Positions 1 through 12,165 are shown, counted from the stretch's first letter. The stretch: 64,000 nt of DNA from Luidia sarsii (GCA_949987565.1 OX465120.1:8012587-8076586); one strand, 5' to 3'. The notes: a model not told the origin generated them from the letters alone. Translations and numbers: made by a program.

Positions 1-1039
1 GATTTCTTTGATCATAACTATTATTTTGCAGCATGGATGAGTAAGACACAATGCTTTACACACCCTTTTATCATGTTTTCTTCCCTTTTAAAAATTATTC
101 TACTCTTTTCTGGCAAAAAACATTTTTTTATCAAAAAATCCAAAAGAAAAACATAAAATTTATTGAATAGTCTTGAAATAAAGTACCGGTAATCACAAAT
201 GCACAACCATGACACGGAAGTACATGTACATGTACATTGGTTCCTGACCCATGCGTCAACTTCTGGATTGGTTTCCAAAAACACCGAGATGACTCAGACT
301 TACAGAACTCAGAATGTACACCAACCTTCTTGAGTACTACAAACCCTGTACGTGATCTAGAATTATTAGTCCCTTTTTTACCAAATGTCCCATGATCAGT
401 CATTTGAATGCTACATGTACACAATGTACATTGCTACATTTGTACATAAACATGTGTGTGTTCAACAGAAAGGTCTTAAAAAGAGCTGACTTACCTGGTC
501 TTTACTATGGTCTCCAACAACCACAAACATTGATCTGTGACCAAGAGTCACACCATTCTCTATCAAGACTCGAATACGGTTATCGATCTTTTTGCGAACC
601 ATTGTTCCAGAGAAGCACTAAGGGTAAAGTGTAGAACAACAAGTGTTAGTTTAAACATCATTACATGTATAGATCTGAGAGGTTTTTCAGTCACAAGCTT
701 TTTGCCGGTCAGCGTTCAATCCACGCGGATGTATGCAGAACACTCGCGCCTGCAATGTCCAATGAAAATACTCAGATTCGATATTTGCATGCGCGTCCGC
801 GTATTTGGACGCTGCTGAGGACATGCTAATCAGCCTTTGGTTGTCTATTGATGTCATATAGCAAAGACAAGAGTGTATATATTGGGTCTAATATTAAGGC
901 TGTAACTGTAACAATTTTTATAGTTTGATCTTTGTAGAAGTAACAAAATTGAAAACAAGCAAAGAAAACTCAGAGGGTAAGACAAAGAGCGCTGAGGTGC
1001 AAAACCAGAGATCGAGCAGGTTAAACTAAATCCTTGTCC
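1..1039. other. Non-coding DNA, no gene recognised
   Basis: I see no conserved reading frame or element end here. The stretch is AT-rich with scattered ACATGTAC motifs (for example near 221-236 and 413-450). The short open frames are unrelated to any family I know. Confidence 0.5.
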
Positions 1040-1108
1040 AGGCAATGAACTGGGACTTGAGACCTTTTGCAAACCAGTGCACTTACAATCTGAGCTATCC
1101 ACCCCTTA
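1040..1108 (-). repeat. tRNA-derived SINE head, degraded
   Basis: Read on the minus strand, this holds an A-box-like GGATAGCTCAGATTGTAAG followed about 35 bases later by a B-box-like GGTCTCAAGTCCC. The same tRNA-like head recurs at 24743-24820, 27156-27238, 51724-51789 and 61829-61904. It is too degraded to be a functional tRNA gene, so it is read as a SINE remnant. Confidence 0.5.
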
Positions 1109-1242
1109 GATCATGGGTTCCCAAATACTAGTTACCGGTACTTGGTAGTCCAAGTAACTTGGTACTTACACTGTGAAAGTTTTGGGAAAACCTAAAATTA
1201 AATTATCGTAAACCACCAATTGATTATAGACAACATCCATGA

Positions 1243-1481
1243 TCTGGCACAACCACTTACCAACAAAAACCAGGACTTAACAGTTTTTTCCCAAAATTGA
1301 TTTTGTAACGCCTACAGTATGTAGGAATATTAATATTGAAAAGCAGTGCATGTACACAGTGCCTGCTGTCACTGCCTGACCGCTGACCGTCGTCCAATTG
1401 ACCAAAACACATCACAAAATCATGATTTTGGGGAATACTGCAAAGTGCAAGTCCATTTTTGGGGCAAGTGGTTGTGCCAGA
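1243..1481. mobile_element. Small inverted-repeat element (MITE-like)
   Basis: The arms starting TCTGGCACAACCACTT at 1243 and ending AAGTGGTTGTGCCAGA at 1481 are inverted copies and remain alignable for about 65 bases inward. It has no coding capacity. Target duplication is not clear. Confidence 0.55.
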
Positions 1482-1542
1482 CATCGTCATTCTCTCAAGT
1501 ACATATGTCATCAGGGTCTAGTCTGAGTTAATTGGACCCGAC

Positions 1543-3533
1543 TAGTTGTGGTAACCATAACCCTCATCCTCCCAAGGGCGCAGACTTGAGGGTTACGGAC
1601 TAACATGTACAAAAATCTGGGAAACTTTGTGTTTTCACCATTTTTGAAACACTACTGTCTCGATCACCCCCCTTTTCCACCCTTTTGAAAATCGCCACAC
1701 ACAATCTAAGGATATGGCGGTGATGTCAATAGACCGTGTAACTCTCGTGGTGAAAAAGGTCACCGTACACTTCCAGGCACCTCCTGCTATAGGAGATTAA
1801 CACGTGCCCAATTTTTAATGCATTATTACATAATGCAGAAAGTCTCTTTCCAACTAAAAACCCAGATTTATGGATTAAGTACTGTATATAAAAAAAAAGA
1901 ATGAGCAAAAAAAAAAATACAAAAAATGAGAATACGGCAGAGAAAACAAATAAATAGAACCTGACCTTCATCTTCTGGTTGTAAGTACAGTATTGCGAAT
2001 ACGGCCCGACTGCGGTACGCGAAGTGAGCATTACTACTTGTATCCACAGACGTACATAAAATATATAAAACGTGCTGCTTGTATCGTGCCGAAGTTGGTG
2101 TGGTTTGCATTCGGGCCAGAAAAGCGCCTTGTACTGTACTGTACATGTGGATACCATATGTAAACAGAATGATACAAAATCAAAACACAAACGTGAAAAC
2201 GTGCAAAATCACGTACTTGTATTCTATTCCTAAAAGACTATTCTAATAGTTTAAAGTGCTTCAATCGGCGCGATACAAAATATATTAACAAAAACGTTCG
2301 ACGCTCCACGCTTTACCTCCTATCCGAGGAGCCCGGAAGTCAGGAATCTCGCGGTGACACGTACATTCTCGAGGCCAACTTACACGGTCTATTGTCAAAT
2401 GTATACTGAATGTAATCAGACAACTCAAAACATGATGGGTAAAATATTTTTTAGAAAAACGGGCAGGAACTCACCAAAATACTGTCTGAAAACGTCTTGC
2501 CTGACCTGGCGCCTCGACTAATCAGCGTTTAGTCTCATGATCAATGTATCCAGTCTCACAACGGCTATTTGCTGTTTCGCAATAACAGTGCAGTACACAC
2601 ATGTGGTGTGCGCGCAGTGTGCAGATCATCCTGTGAAGAGCAGACTTGCATACAACACCGGTACATGTACAGTACATGCACACGCTATGCACACGCAATA
2701 ATATGCTTGCAGTACACAAGGCCGACGGATTGAAGGTGGTGTGGTTGCTGGCGCGTAGTTAGTTTTAAAACCATTTTTTTTTTTCAGCGAGACGTACACG
2801 TATGGAAAAGAAGTTTGAACTTAAGCTAATCTTTTGCTAATAATATCTTCCTGGTAATTAAGATAATAATGCTATTTTACATTTTGTTTAGTTCAACAGC
2901 CAATAACTTTCCCTTGTTGACCTTTTAAATTCTTAGAATAATCGGTATTCAGCAGGTTAAAATTTTGATTCCATGCCTCGTTGATATAGCGACCACAGCC
3001 ACCTTCAATCCGTCGGTGCCATGTACAGCTTTATAGCGTTACACGAATAATGCTTGTAGTACAGTGTACAGCGGGCTGTATGCAAGTCTGCTCTTCACAG
3101 GATGATCTGCACACAGCGTGCGCACCACATGTGTGTACTGCACTGTTATGGTTATTGCCAAACAGCAAATAGCTGCCGTGCGGGATACATCACGAGACTT
3201 AACGCTGATTGTTCGAGGTGCTGTTGATAGGGCATTTTCAGACAGTATTTGGGTGAGTTTCGGCCCATTTTCAGAAAAATATTTTACCAACGATTTTTGC
3301 GTTATCTCATATCTGATCACATTCAGTATACATTTGGGATCAAGTCCATGTCCAGTAACTTAGAGTTAGATTGTGTGTGGCGATTTTCAAAAGGGTGGGA
3401 AAAGGGGGCGATCGGGACAGTACTGTTTCAAAAATGGTGAAAATACAAACTTTGGTCGATTTTTGTACATAGCGGTCCGTAACCCTCAGGTCTCCGACCT
3501 TTGGGAGGATGAGGGTTACGGTTACCGCAACTA
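1543..3533. mobile_element. Mutator-like foldback element, copy 1 (interrupted)
   Basis: Long inverted arms run from TAGTTGTGGTAACC (1543) inward to about 2754 and from about 2987 out to GGTTACCGCAACTA (ending 3533), with a unique spacer between. The left arm is interrupted by a separate 664-bp element (1729-2392). The arms match those of 3751-5018, including the AACCCTCATCCTCC subterminal hairpin and the segment near ACACACAATCTAAGGA. There is no transposase frame, and the 9-bp flanks (GGACCCGAC and ATTCAAGCG) do not match, so one end may be rearranged. Confidence 0.65.
1729..2392. mobile_element. Nested MITE with 13-bp TIRs and TGTCA duplication
   Basis: Perfect terminal inverted repeats ATAGACCGTGTAA and TTACACGGTCTAT are flanked by TGTCA at 1724-1728 and 2393-2397. 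The undisturbed sister arm near 3910-3950 runs through this position without the insert, which supports a real insertion. Internal sequence is AT-rich with no coding signal. The superfamily is not assigned; a 5-bp duplication is shared by several. Confidence 0.7.
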
Positions 3534-3558
3534 ATTCAAGCGTTGCCATACCCGTTTT

Positions 3559-3740
3559 CCTTGGACCATATACAGTCACCCGACCCTCAAAATTTCAAAA
3601 TTCGATAAAAAAAGGGTGACTTATCGGGTCCAAGTTACTCAGACTAGCTTGGACCCTACACTACAGTCACTCGATCCTCCAAATTTCAAATTTCGATAAA
3701 AATGGGCGACTTGTCCAGTCCAAGTTACTCGGACTAATCA
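3559..3740 (+). repeat. Two tandem copies of a ~90-bp unit
   Basis: A unit beginning CTTGGACC and containing the CAGTCAC-C/T-CGA and AATTTCAAA segments starts near 3559 and again at 3648. The start of a third unit abuts the foldback element at 3751. Confidence 0.6.
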
Positions 3741-3750
3741 GGGTCCAAGT

Positions 3751-5018
3751 TAGTTGCGGTAACCGTAACCCTCATCCTCCCGAAGGTCGGAGACCTGAGG
3801 GTTACGGGAACATATGTACAAGATTATATGCGAGGTTCTTGGTTTTACCATTTTGGAAACACCACTGTCCCGATCGCGCCCTTTTTCCACCCTTTTGAAA
3901 ATCGCCACACACAATCTAAGGACATGCACTTGATCCCAAATGTATACTGAATGTGATCATATAACTCAAAACATCGTGGGTAAAATACTTTTCCTAAAAA
4001 CGGGCAGAAACTCACCCAAATACTGTCTGTAAATGTCCCGTCAACGTCTCCGCCAGGTTTGGAATCTGAACCTGGCGCCTCGACCAATCAGCGCTTAGTC
4101 TCGTGACGTATACCCGCACGACGGCTATTTGCTGTTTCGCAATAACAGTCCACACTCGTGGTTCGCGCACAGGTCATCGCCCTGTGAAGAGCCGACTGGT
4201 ACTGTATACAACCATGGATACAACACGTGCGTTGTACATGTGATTGTACGGTACATGTGATTGTACGCCGTACATGTGCAAGCACAGTACCAAAGAATAC
4301 TCTTTGATAATACGCGTACATGTACATGTGCGTGTGTGTACGTAGCGTACGGGTTCATACTGTACGGCTGTACATGTACATGTACACTGTACTGTTGTAC
4401 ATGTACATGTACATGTACATGTACAGTATATTACGTGTACAGTACATGTACATGTACATGTACGCGTATTATCAAAGAGTATTCTTTGGTACTATGCTTG
4501 CACATGTACGGCGTACAATCACATGTACAACGCACATGTTGTATCCATGGTTGTATACAGTAACAGTCGGCTCTTCACAGGGCGATGACCTGCGCGCGCA
4601 CCAAGAGTGTGGACTGTTATTGCGAAACAGCAAATAGCCGTCGTGCGGGTATACGTCACGAGACTAAGCACTGATTGGTCGAGGTGCCAGGTTCTGATTC
4701 CGAACCTGGCGGAGACGTTGACTGGACATTTACAGACAGTATTTGGGTGAGTTTCTGCCCGTTTTTCGGAAAAGTATTTCACCCACGATGTTTTGAGTTA
4801 TCTGATCACATTCAGTATACATTTGGGATCAAGTGCATGTCCTTAGATTGTGTGTGGCGATTTTCAAAAGGGTGGCAAAAGGGGGCGATCGGGACAGTGG
4901 TGTTTCTAAAATGGTAAAAACAAGAACCTCGCATATAATCTTGTTGTACATATGTTCCCGTAACCCTCACTCAGGTCTCCGACCTTCGGGAGGATGAGGG
5001 TTACGGTTACCGCAACTA
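3751..5018. mobile_element. Mutator-like foldback element, copy 2, 9-bp TSD
   Basis: This is an almost complete 1.27-kb palindrome. Arms of about 575 bp run from TAGTTGCGGTAACC (3751) to about 4326 and from about 4450 to GGTTACCGCAACTA (5018). The centre is an ACATGTAC-rich loop. Perfect 9-bp direct repeats GGTCCAAGT flank it at 3742-3750 and 5019-5027. A 9-bp duplication with very long inverted arms is the established pattern of Mutator-like and FB-type foldback elements. No transposase is encoded, so it would need a helper element. The arms carry their own nested hairpins near both ends. Confidence 0.8.
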
Positions 5019-5075
5019 GGTCCAAGTGGGAAGTTACTCGCACTCGCACTATTTAGTACTTTGTCATTGACAGTG

Positions 5076-5284
5076 TACTATTTCAAATCGCAGTGGCTGT
5101 TGTTACGGCAGTCGTCCGTGTGGTTCCCCGACTTGATTGTATTTCGTCAGCATTGCAGGCTGGTTGAACCAGTCTATAAGCTGATAGTCTGGTTCCAAGA
5201 GCTAAACATCCTGACGAATACTGTGAAGTCGGGGAACCACACGGACGACTGCCGTAACAAAAGCCACTGCGATTTAAAATAGTA
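5076..5284. mobile_element. TA-flanked MITE, Tc1/mariner-like
   Basis: About 58-bp inverted repeats begin CTATTTCAAATCGCAGTGGC after TA (5076) and end GCCACTGCGATTTAAAATAG before TA (5284). The arms include GGCAGTCGTCCGTGTGGTTC and its complement. TA flanks and a length of about 200 bp fit a non-autonomous Tc1/mariner-type element. Confidence 0.7.
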
Positions 5285-5849
5285 TTACTATTATTGTATT
5301 AACCCAAACTTTTTCCAAGTTTACAACTAACAATTGATCTAACAAAAAATAATTTCAAATTCAGATGTCTTACATATATCAAATTACGGGAGAAGTTCCA
5401 CTTCCACTTCCAGTAACGTGCTGGGTGCTGTACAATTCTATTTTTTCACAGTTCCACTTCCAGCTACCTGGCATAGCAGCACCACGTTGGTTTATACACG
5501 TTCAGGCACTTGCTCCACTCGCATCCACCACGTGCGCCTTGCAAAACTACAAAGGGCGCCCTCAAGGGATGGTATAAGTAAATCGCCTTTGGGGCGTTCA
5601 CTACCAAACTGATACCAGACTGATCCTGGCCCTAAATTTGGGCCTGAATTTCGGCTGGCCTGCACGTAAAGCGCTACGGTGTCCCAAACATGACACACAA
5701 TATTTGAGTTGTCGTTTTGCTAGTTTAAAAATAAAAATAACAGCGAGATTGTCTTTGAGATGACATGTTTCTATACATAATCAGCGTGAAAACTTGCTTT
5801 TCTTTTTGCAAAAACATATATTTTTCAGAAAAAATTGAATATACAGGAT

Positions 5850-7470
5850 TTTACTTCAAATAAAACGAATCTAGAATACTCCTCTGTTGGAAAAGTGAGT
5901 GTACCCTACGCATTCCACTTAAACCTAATAAATTGGATATCATTTGAAAGAGTACAAGATTCTACAGAGGATGTAGGCGTTCCCGAGTTCATTGGTGCAA
6001 CCATACTTTCAGCCTAACAAATTTAACCTTGACCAAAATCCACTTTCGGTCATAATCTCGCTACACGCTAATATGCATTTTGCTGAGAGCTCAAAATACT
6101 CCTCTTTTGGAAAAGTGAGTATACCCTTCGCATTTCAATCAAACCAATTAAATTGGATATCATCTGAAAGAGTACAAGATTCTACAGAGGATGTGGGCGT
6201 TCCCGATTTAATGTATGCAACCATACTTTCAGCCTAACAAATTTAACCTTGACCAAAATCAACTTTTGGTCGGAATCTTGCTATACGCTAATATGCATTT
6301 TGCTGAGAGTTCAAAATAGTACTCTTTTGGAAAAGTGAGTGTACCCTACGCATTACACTACAACCTATTAAATTGGATATCATCTGAAAGAGTACAAAAT
6401 TCTACAGAGGATGTAGGCGTTCCCGATTTAATTGAGCAACCGATCATTCAGCCTAACAAATTTAACCTTGACCAAAATCCACTTTCAGTCAGAAACTCGC
6501 TATACGCTAATATGCATTTTGCTGAGAGTTCAAAATACTCCACTTTTTGAAAAGTGAGTGTACCCTACGCATTCCACTAAAACCGATCAAATTGGATATT
6601 ATCTGAAACAGTACAAAATTCTACAGAGGATGTAGGCGTTCCCGATTTAATTAACGCAACCGATCATTCAGCTTTACAAATTTAACCTTGACCAAAATCC
6701 ACTTTCAGTTAGAAACTCGCTATACGCTAATATGCATTTTGCTGAGAGTCCGAAATACTCCTCTTTTGGAAAAGCGAGTATACCCTACGCATTCCATTTA
6801 AACCTTATAAATTGAATATCATCTGAAAGAGTACAAGATTATACAGAGGTCGTAGGCGTTCCCGATTTAATTGAGCAACCGATCATTCAGCCTAACAAAT
6901 TTTCATTCATTATGCTGTGCCGGGTCACATTATGCATTTTGCTGAGAGTTCCAAATACTCCTCTTTTTGAAAAGTGAGTGTACCCTACGCATTTCACTAA
7001 AACCTATTAAATTGGATATCATCTGAAACAGTACAAAATTCTACAGAGGATGTAGGCGTTCCCGATTTAATTAATGCAACCGATCATTCAGCCTAACAAA
7101 TTTAACCTTGACCAAAATCCACTTTCAATTAGAAACTCGCTATACGCTAATATGCATTTTGCTGAGAGCTCGAAATACTCCTCTTTTGGAAAAGTGAGTG
7201 TACCCTACGCATTCCACTAAAACCTAATAAATTGGATATCATCTGAAAGAGTACAACATTCTACAGAGGATGTAGGCGTTCCCAATTTAATTGATACAAC
7301 CGATCATTCAGCCTAACAAATTTAACAAAGACCGAAATCAACTTTCGGTCGGAATCTCTCTATTATACTCTAATATGTAATTTGCTGAGAACTCGAAATA
7401 CTCCTCTGTTGGAAAAGTTAGTGTACCCTACGCATTTCAATAAAACCTATTAAATTGGATATCATCTGAC
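5850..7470 (+). repeat. 220-bp satellite array, ~7 units
   Basis: The marker TCTACAGAGG recurs at 5961, 6181, 6401, 6620, (variant) about 6840, 7040 and 7260, giving a period near 220 bp with one shorter unit. Each unit carries CTACGCATT, TATGCATTTTGCTGAGAG and GACCAAAATC blocks. Units are clearly diverged, so the array is not freshly expanded. Confidence 0.85.
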
Positions 7471-7879
7471 AACTAATTTTACATTGACGTATAGGCATTT
7501 GACAAAAAGAACAACTTTGACTTCACTCTCGGTCAAAAACTATTTCATTTTTGAATGGCAACATTGCACCATTGTTCATAACAACATTGATACTCCAAAT
7601 TTCCTAATCCGCTTTGGTAGGCCTATATTCTATAATGATGTGAGTCAACCAAGAGACTACATGTTTTCTCATGGCATTTTAGGCCTATACTTTTTTTTTC
7701 CAAAAATAATTCAAAAACAGCCAAACAGCCAGAGGAGTGTGATCAGGATAGACTGCCAGTATTGTGTTACAGGGAATTTATTGTTAGGCAATTGAACACG
7801 CACAACCTTGCGAATTTCATCCGATGGGTCGAAGGTTTCCGCATGGGTCCACTCTCAAACAATAATCCCACTTGAGATG

Positions 7880-8012
7880 ATATACAAAAATGTTGCAAAC
7901 TGCTTACTGACTAAAATTACCGAAATGTAAATCTTAAAATTTAGTGGGCCTGACGTTTCGATCATAGCAGGACCTTTCTCAAAAACAGAGAAAGGTCCTG
8001 CCAGGATCAAAA
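7880..8012. repeat. Inverted pair of Penelope-type tail motifs
   Basis: GGGCCTGACGTTTCGATC..TAGCAGGACCTTTCTC is followed within 10 bases by its inverse GAGAAAGGTCCTGCCAGGATC. The upstream 60 bp (AAACTGCTTACTGACTAAAA) is shared with the pair at 24560-24700, so the pair belongs to a larger dispersed repeat. Confidence 0.65.
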
Positions 8013-8717
8013 CTTAAAATTTCCGAAAATAAAAAAAAGAAAATTGATTTGCGAACGAATTGTGAAGATACTTTAACTTCAGGCGTTGTTTACTCAAAAA
8101 GTGTTTTGGTGGGATATTTCTCATGTCGTTGTGCCGGGTCACATATTATCAGAAGCGAATAAAACAATTCATGTCGATTGCTGCAGCTCAAACATGTAAA
8201 ATCAATGAGTATGCAAAGAGGAGTATTTGGAACTCTCAGCAAAATGCATCATTAGCGTATAGCGACTTTATGACCGAAAGTGGATTTCGGTCATTGTTAA
8301 ATTTGTTAGGCTGAAAGAATGGTTGCACCAATGAACTCGGGAACGCCTACATCCTCTGTAGAATTTTGTACTCTTTCAGATAATATCCAATTTATTAGGT
8401 TTAAGTGGAATGCGTAGGGTAAACTTACTTTTCCAATAGAGGAGTATTCCAGATTCGTTTTATTTTGAAGTCAAATCCTGGATATTCATTTTTTCTGGAA
8501 AATATAGGTTTTTGGAAAAAAACAAAACAAGTATTCAATCTGATTGTGTATAGAATCATGTTATCACAACGTTGCATTACAATTTCTCTCTTATTTTTAT
8601 TTTTAAACTAGCAAAACGACAATTCAAATATTGTGTGTCATGCATTGGACACCGTAGCCCTTTACGGGCAGGCCAGCCGAAATTCAGGCCCAAATTTAGG
8701 GCCAGGTTCAGTCTGGT

Positions 8718-9398
8718 GTTACGCGTTTGACGCCGATAGCAACGGACGTGCGGAATCGCTGCTGTGACGGAAAGCAGACAGCCTGCGGTCGCAAGACGTT
8801 GCGTAAGTGCCGCATTGCCGGGAGTTAGAAAGTCAGGGGATCGGAAGCCGGGGACGCACGGGAAGGACCGGATCGTGAGATTTCCTGGGGGAATTTGGTC
8901 GGCGTGTGCTGGCGTGAGGTCCGAACTTAACTGGCTAGAACAGTTATTTAGCCCTGTCGGCGCGTTTGGGTCGGGTGATCTGCATGGCTGGGTTGAAGTA
9001 ACCGCTCTTTACGCTCCACATTTTATAGGCTTCGCCTCTGTGATTCATTTGTTAATTGAGAGTTGTGTTGGGGCTGAGGATTAAAATAATTACACGTTAG
9101 AACAAACTAACAGGGAGTCCGCCCATCCTTACTGTCCGTGTCCTGTGGTCCCTTAAGGTCCGCCCTTAAGTCAGCCCTGGAGGGGTTGCCATAAGGGAAA
9201 TTAACTGATCAGCACGTGTTGGCGGCATACGGCTCTCCATACGAACCACCACCGAGGTCGACCCGGATAGCCGCTCATCTGGACTCGCCGTGGGAGTGGT
9301 CAGTAAGGCTGGACCGGCGCGGGAGAAAGTCGGTCGGCGCTACAATATCTTAAAATAGCTCTTGGTGGGGTGTGATTGTAGGGGGCTTAGTCATTCGT
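8718..9398. other. GC-rich unassigned segment
   Basis: This is markedly more GC-rich than its surroundings, with a 106-codon open frame (8764-9084) that I do not recognise. It may be the remaining end of the Polinton-like fossil at 9399-10684. Nothing decides this. Confidence 0.3.
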
Positions 9399-10684
9399 TT
9401 AGGAGGTAGGACGGATTCTCTCTATATCTTTCATGACACTGCCTGGTGTGTAGCACTGGCAGACTGTATCGTCCCTCGTAGCCATGGTTACGAGGTAGTT
9501 TGATCCGAATCGAGTTTTGACAGGGCGCTTCTGAGTCACCTTGAAGACTTCGCGGGGTAGGTCGACCCTCCATTTAACCAACAACTTCGAAGGAGTGAAA
9601 TCATTAGCTGATGGGAAAGTTGACATCTTTGACACCGGCTATATCATTACGCACATATTTGTCGAAACCACCGTTTCAACTCAATTGAACTCCGATGATG
9701 AAGGCCCTCTTGCGCTCCCGTTGCTCGCTGCTCGGCGTGTAAAAGTCACTGAGCTGCGGCTCGCGGTCTATGGGATAAAGTTCTTCACCAAAGACCATGG
9801 CGTACTGATCCATCAGGTTCTTCGCCAAAGACCATGGCGTACTGATTCATCGCAGCGTCGACCTCTTTGATTTGTTTGGCCGCGTCATTTTAGCGGCGGG
9901 AATTTTCGTCAATCCAGTCAAGGCGTTCGGCACGTTTTCGACACATTTTTGGCGGTCGATCGGGCTGCTCTATGACTTGATCGTGCCTTTGACGCTCCTC
10001 GTCAATATCTGTGCCCCGTAGTTGGGAGAATAAAAAAGTTGCTGCCGCTGAAGGCGAGGGTGTTCAAAATGGCGCCAGCAACAGTCGCCAAGATCGCGGC
10101 CATGAGGAATATCGCACACATGTGTATTACTTCAGTAGGTCAGCCGGGATGATGCCTGTTTGATCAGCATATCCTTGGTCGCCATCGCGAGGCCTACGTT
10201 CGCAGCTATCATGCCCACGTCGCAGGGGAGGGGGGGGGGTTAAGTGATTTTACCAAGTCGTGCGTATCCTATGGCGAGGCCGGACACGACCGCGCTGTAC
10301 GTGGTACAGTGAGTTCACGATAATTTTTCCGTCGGCAGTTGGAGTTGCCATTTCTATTCCATAAAGAAAGGATCTTTACTCTCTAATTCATGTGTCGCCC
10401 GTCGCTTCGCAGCTGACGTATGCGAAGAATTAAGGTGATTTGTGATGAGTAAAAAGCAACGCCGCACCGACAAGACTGGCCACCTCTACGATCCACAGGT
10501 GTATAGATGCGGGAGGGTTTGGACACCAATGAGCTCCAGATATTTCTGTAAATGTTGTCTTATTGCGAGAGTCTGACAACAAGTAAAGATTCTCAACAGT
10601 CATCTTAAAGATTCTGCGAGATTCATCTACGAGATTTTTGGGAAGATTTAGTTTCTGAACGTTGAAGTTACTGCTGAAAGCCAC
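9399..10684 (-). pseudogene. Polinton/Maverick-like element remnant, several broken frames
   Basis: Minus-strand coding fragments appear in order: an N-terminal piece ending in a hydrophobic stretch (10684-10430), a glycine/alanine-rich membrane-like segment (about 10320-10040), a charged stretch with the pattern CRKRAERLDWIDENSRR (about 9950-9890), then QLSDFYTPSSERERKRAFI (about 9770-9700), and a separate frame containing VKTRFGSNYLV (9635-9399). These patterns resemble proteins I associate with Polinton-type and adintovirus-like integrated elements of invertebrates. Frames are broken by stops, shifts and a short duplication (ACCATGGCGTACTGAT twice near 9795-9850). It is an old non-functional copy; family assignment is from pattern memory only. 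Confidence 0.4.
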
Positions 10685-10689
10685 TACAT

Positions 10690-12165
10690 CGAAGACCCGA
10701 ATTTTTGGTTGAAGTTCTATATTCCGCAGTATATCAAGGTTTCAGAAATCGAAGTGGCAGAGGCTATTGTTGACAGTGCTGTCCCAAATGGCGACAAATC
10801 AGTGGTATATCTCCCCAGGACATTCTGGGAGCCCAATATACCTCCCCAACAAGAAACTGTGTATAGTAAAGCCAAGGCCACTACTCTAGCAAGTGACACT
10901 GTGACACTGAGAGGAAAAACCAGCTTTCGGACTTCAAGGAGGACATCAGAGCAAAACGGAAGCAAAACATTAGATTCAGCATACATGACATCCCGCGAAA
11001 TCGCTGGCTGGGTCGACTGTTTTGCCGTCCGTGAAACGGAGATCACATGCCATAAAGCAAAAACCGCCGTCAGCAAATTCAGTCATCTATAAATGTGGTC
11101 TCCGATTCTGCTATGTTTCTAGAGTTCTCTCTGAGAAACCAAGATTCGCCATCATGAGTATTCTAGACCCATTGAACAGTAAGGATCTGATTGACATCAC
11201 GGTCACCTTATACTATGATAACCAGCCTCTCAATTGCAGAATCTGCCTACAGGAAGGCCAGCCAGCTGCAGCATGCCCTGAAAGAATCATCCCCAAATGT
11301 TTCCGGTGTGGCGAGCATGGTCATAAGAAGTCCGACTGTCCCAAACCTAGATATGATCCCGTGCGTTACAAAACAATGTAAAAAAATCGGCCACATCAGC
11401 AGTGCACTTCACCAGCAGCACCGGAAGCTCATCTGGAGACGACGAAAACACACCCAAATCCGCTTCAAACAGTGCAGGGGTTGATTGACCACTGCCTCTG
11501 CCCATCAGTTTCAACCCCCTCTTCTCCAGCAGAGCTAGCCGAGAAGGTGAAAGAGGTATTAAGCCAGGCGCTCAACTGGTCTAAGACTAGACGTATATAG
11601 CCTTACCTCCACCACCTTAGCCGGAGATACATCCTACCAATGTGGACGAGGAGGGGCAACAGCAACAGGAGCTCAGTTCCAGCAACCATACTATGACAGT
11701 AGGAAATGAGGTTGGTGAAAACGACACAGTCCAGAAGAACGACGCTTCCTGTGATGATGGGGACAACACCATAGGAGCAAGACAGACCTCTATACTGTAG
11801 CACCTAGCCATTCCCCAAAACGGCAATGGTCGAAATAGCCTCTCCTCACCGGTCAGTTCTAGAATCCGTCTAAGAAAATCAAAGCGTAAGAATATCAACC
11901 CTCATCAAGAGGACGACAATCAGCCTAACAAGCCGGAACGGCTCCAAAAGAAAAAGGGTGATAATTATACACAATAGGCACCGGCAACGGAAAAGAAAAC
12001 ACCTCCTCTACAGTGAGGGGTAAGGGGAAATAACTTTAGGAAATTAGCCTCATATACCACACACCAATCTGCTCTATGAAGCTTATTTCCCGAAATGTGC
12101 GCGGTCTTCGAAACCGTACAAAAAGACACTTACTTTTTGATTACTTGAAAAGACACAATATGGAT
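10690..12165 (+). pseudogene. Tx1/L1-like LINE, ORF1 and start of endonuclease
   Basis: An ORF1-like protein begins near 10709 and continues after a frameshift near 11085 into a frame to 11381. That frame holds cysteine/histidine knuckles (CRICLQEG and CFRCGEHGHKKSDC), as in ORF1 proteins that package LINE RNA. After a broken linker, an APE-type endonuclease starts at 12076 (KLISRNVRGLRNRTKR, residues 2-17) and runs to HNMD at 12165, where a Penelope element interrupts it. The endonuclease resumes at 14804. ORF1 is disrupted by frameshifts. Confidence 0.65.

Larger units (their letters stand above)
5614..8717. mobile_element. Composite inverted-repeat element with internal satellite
   Basis: Arms of at least 400 bp start ACCAGACTGATCCTGGCC at 5614 and end, inverted, GGCCAGGTTCAGTCTGGT at 8717. 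They stay alignable through the AAATATTTGAG and AACGAATCT(A/G)GAATACTCC segments. Between them lie about seven direct copies of a 220-bp unit (5850-7470), unique DNA and a Penelope-tail inverted pair (7880-8012). The right arm carries one inverted satellite unit (about 8195-8460). No transposase frame and no clear target duplication are seen. Confidence 0.65.

Noticed and set aside
8764..9084. 106-codon frame
   Set aside because: The composition reflects a GC-rich block; no recognisable domain and no support from neighbours.
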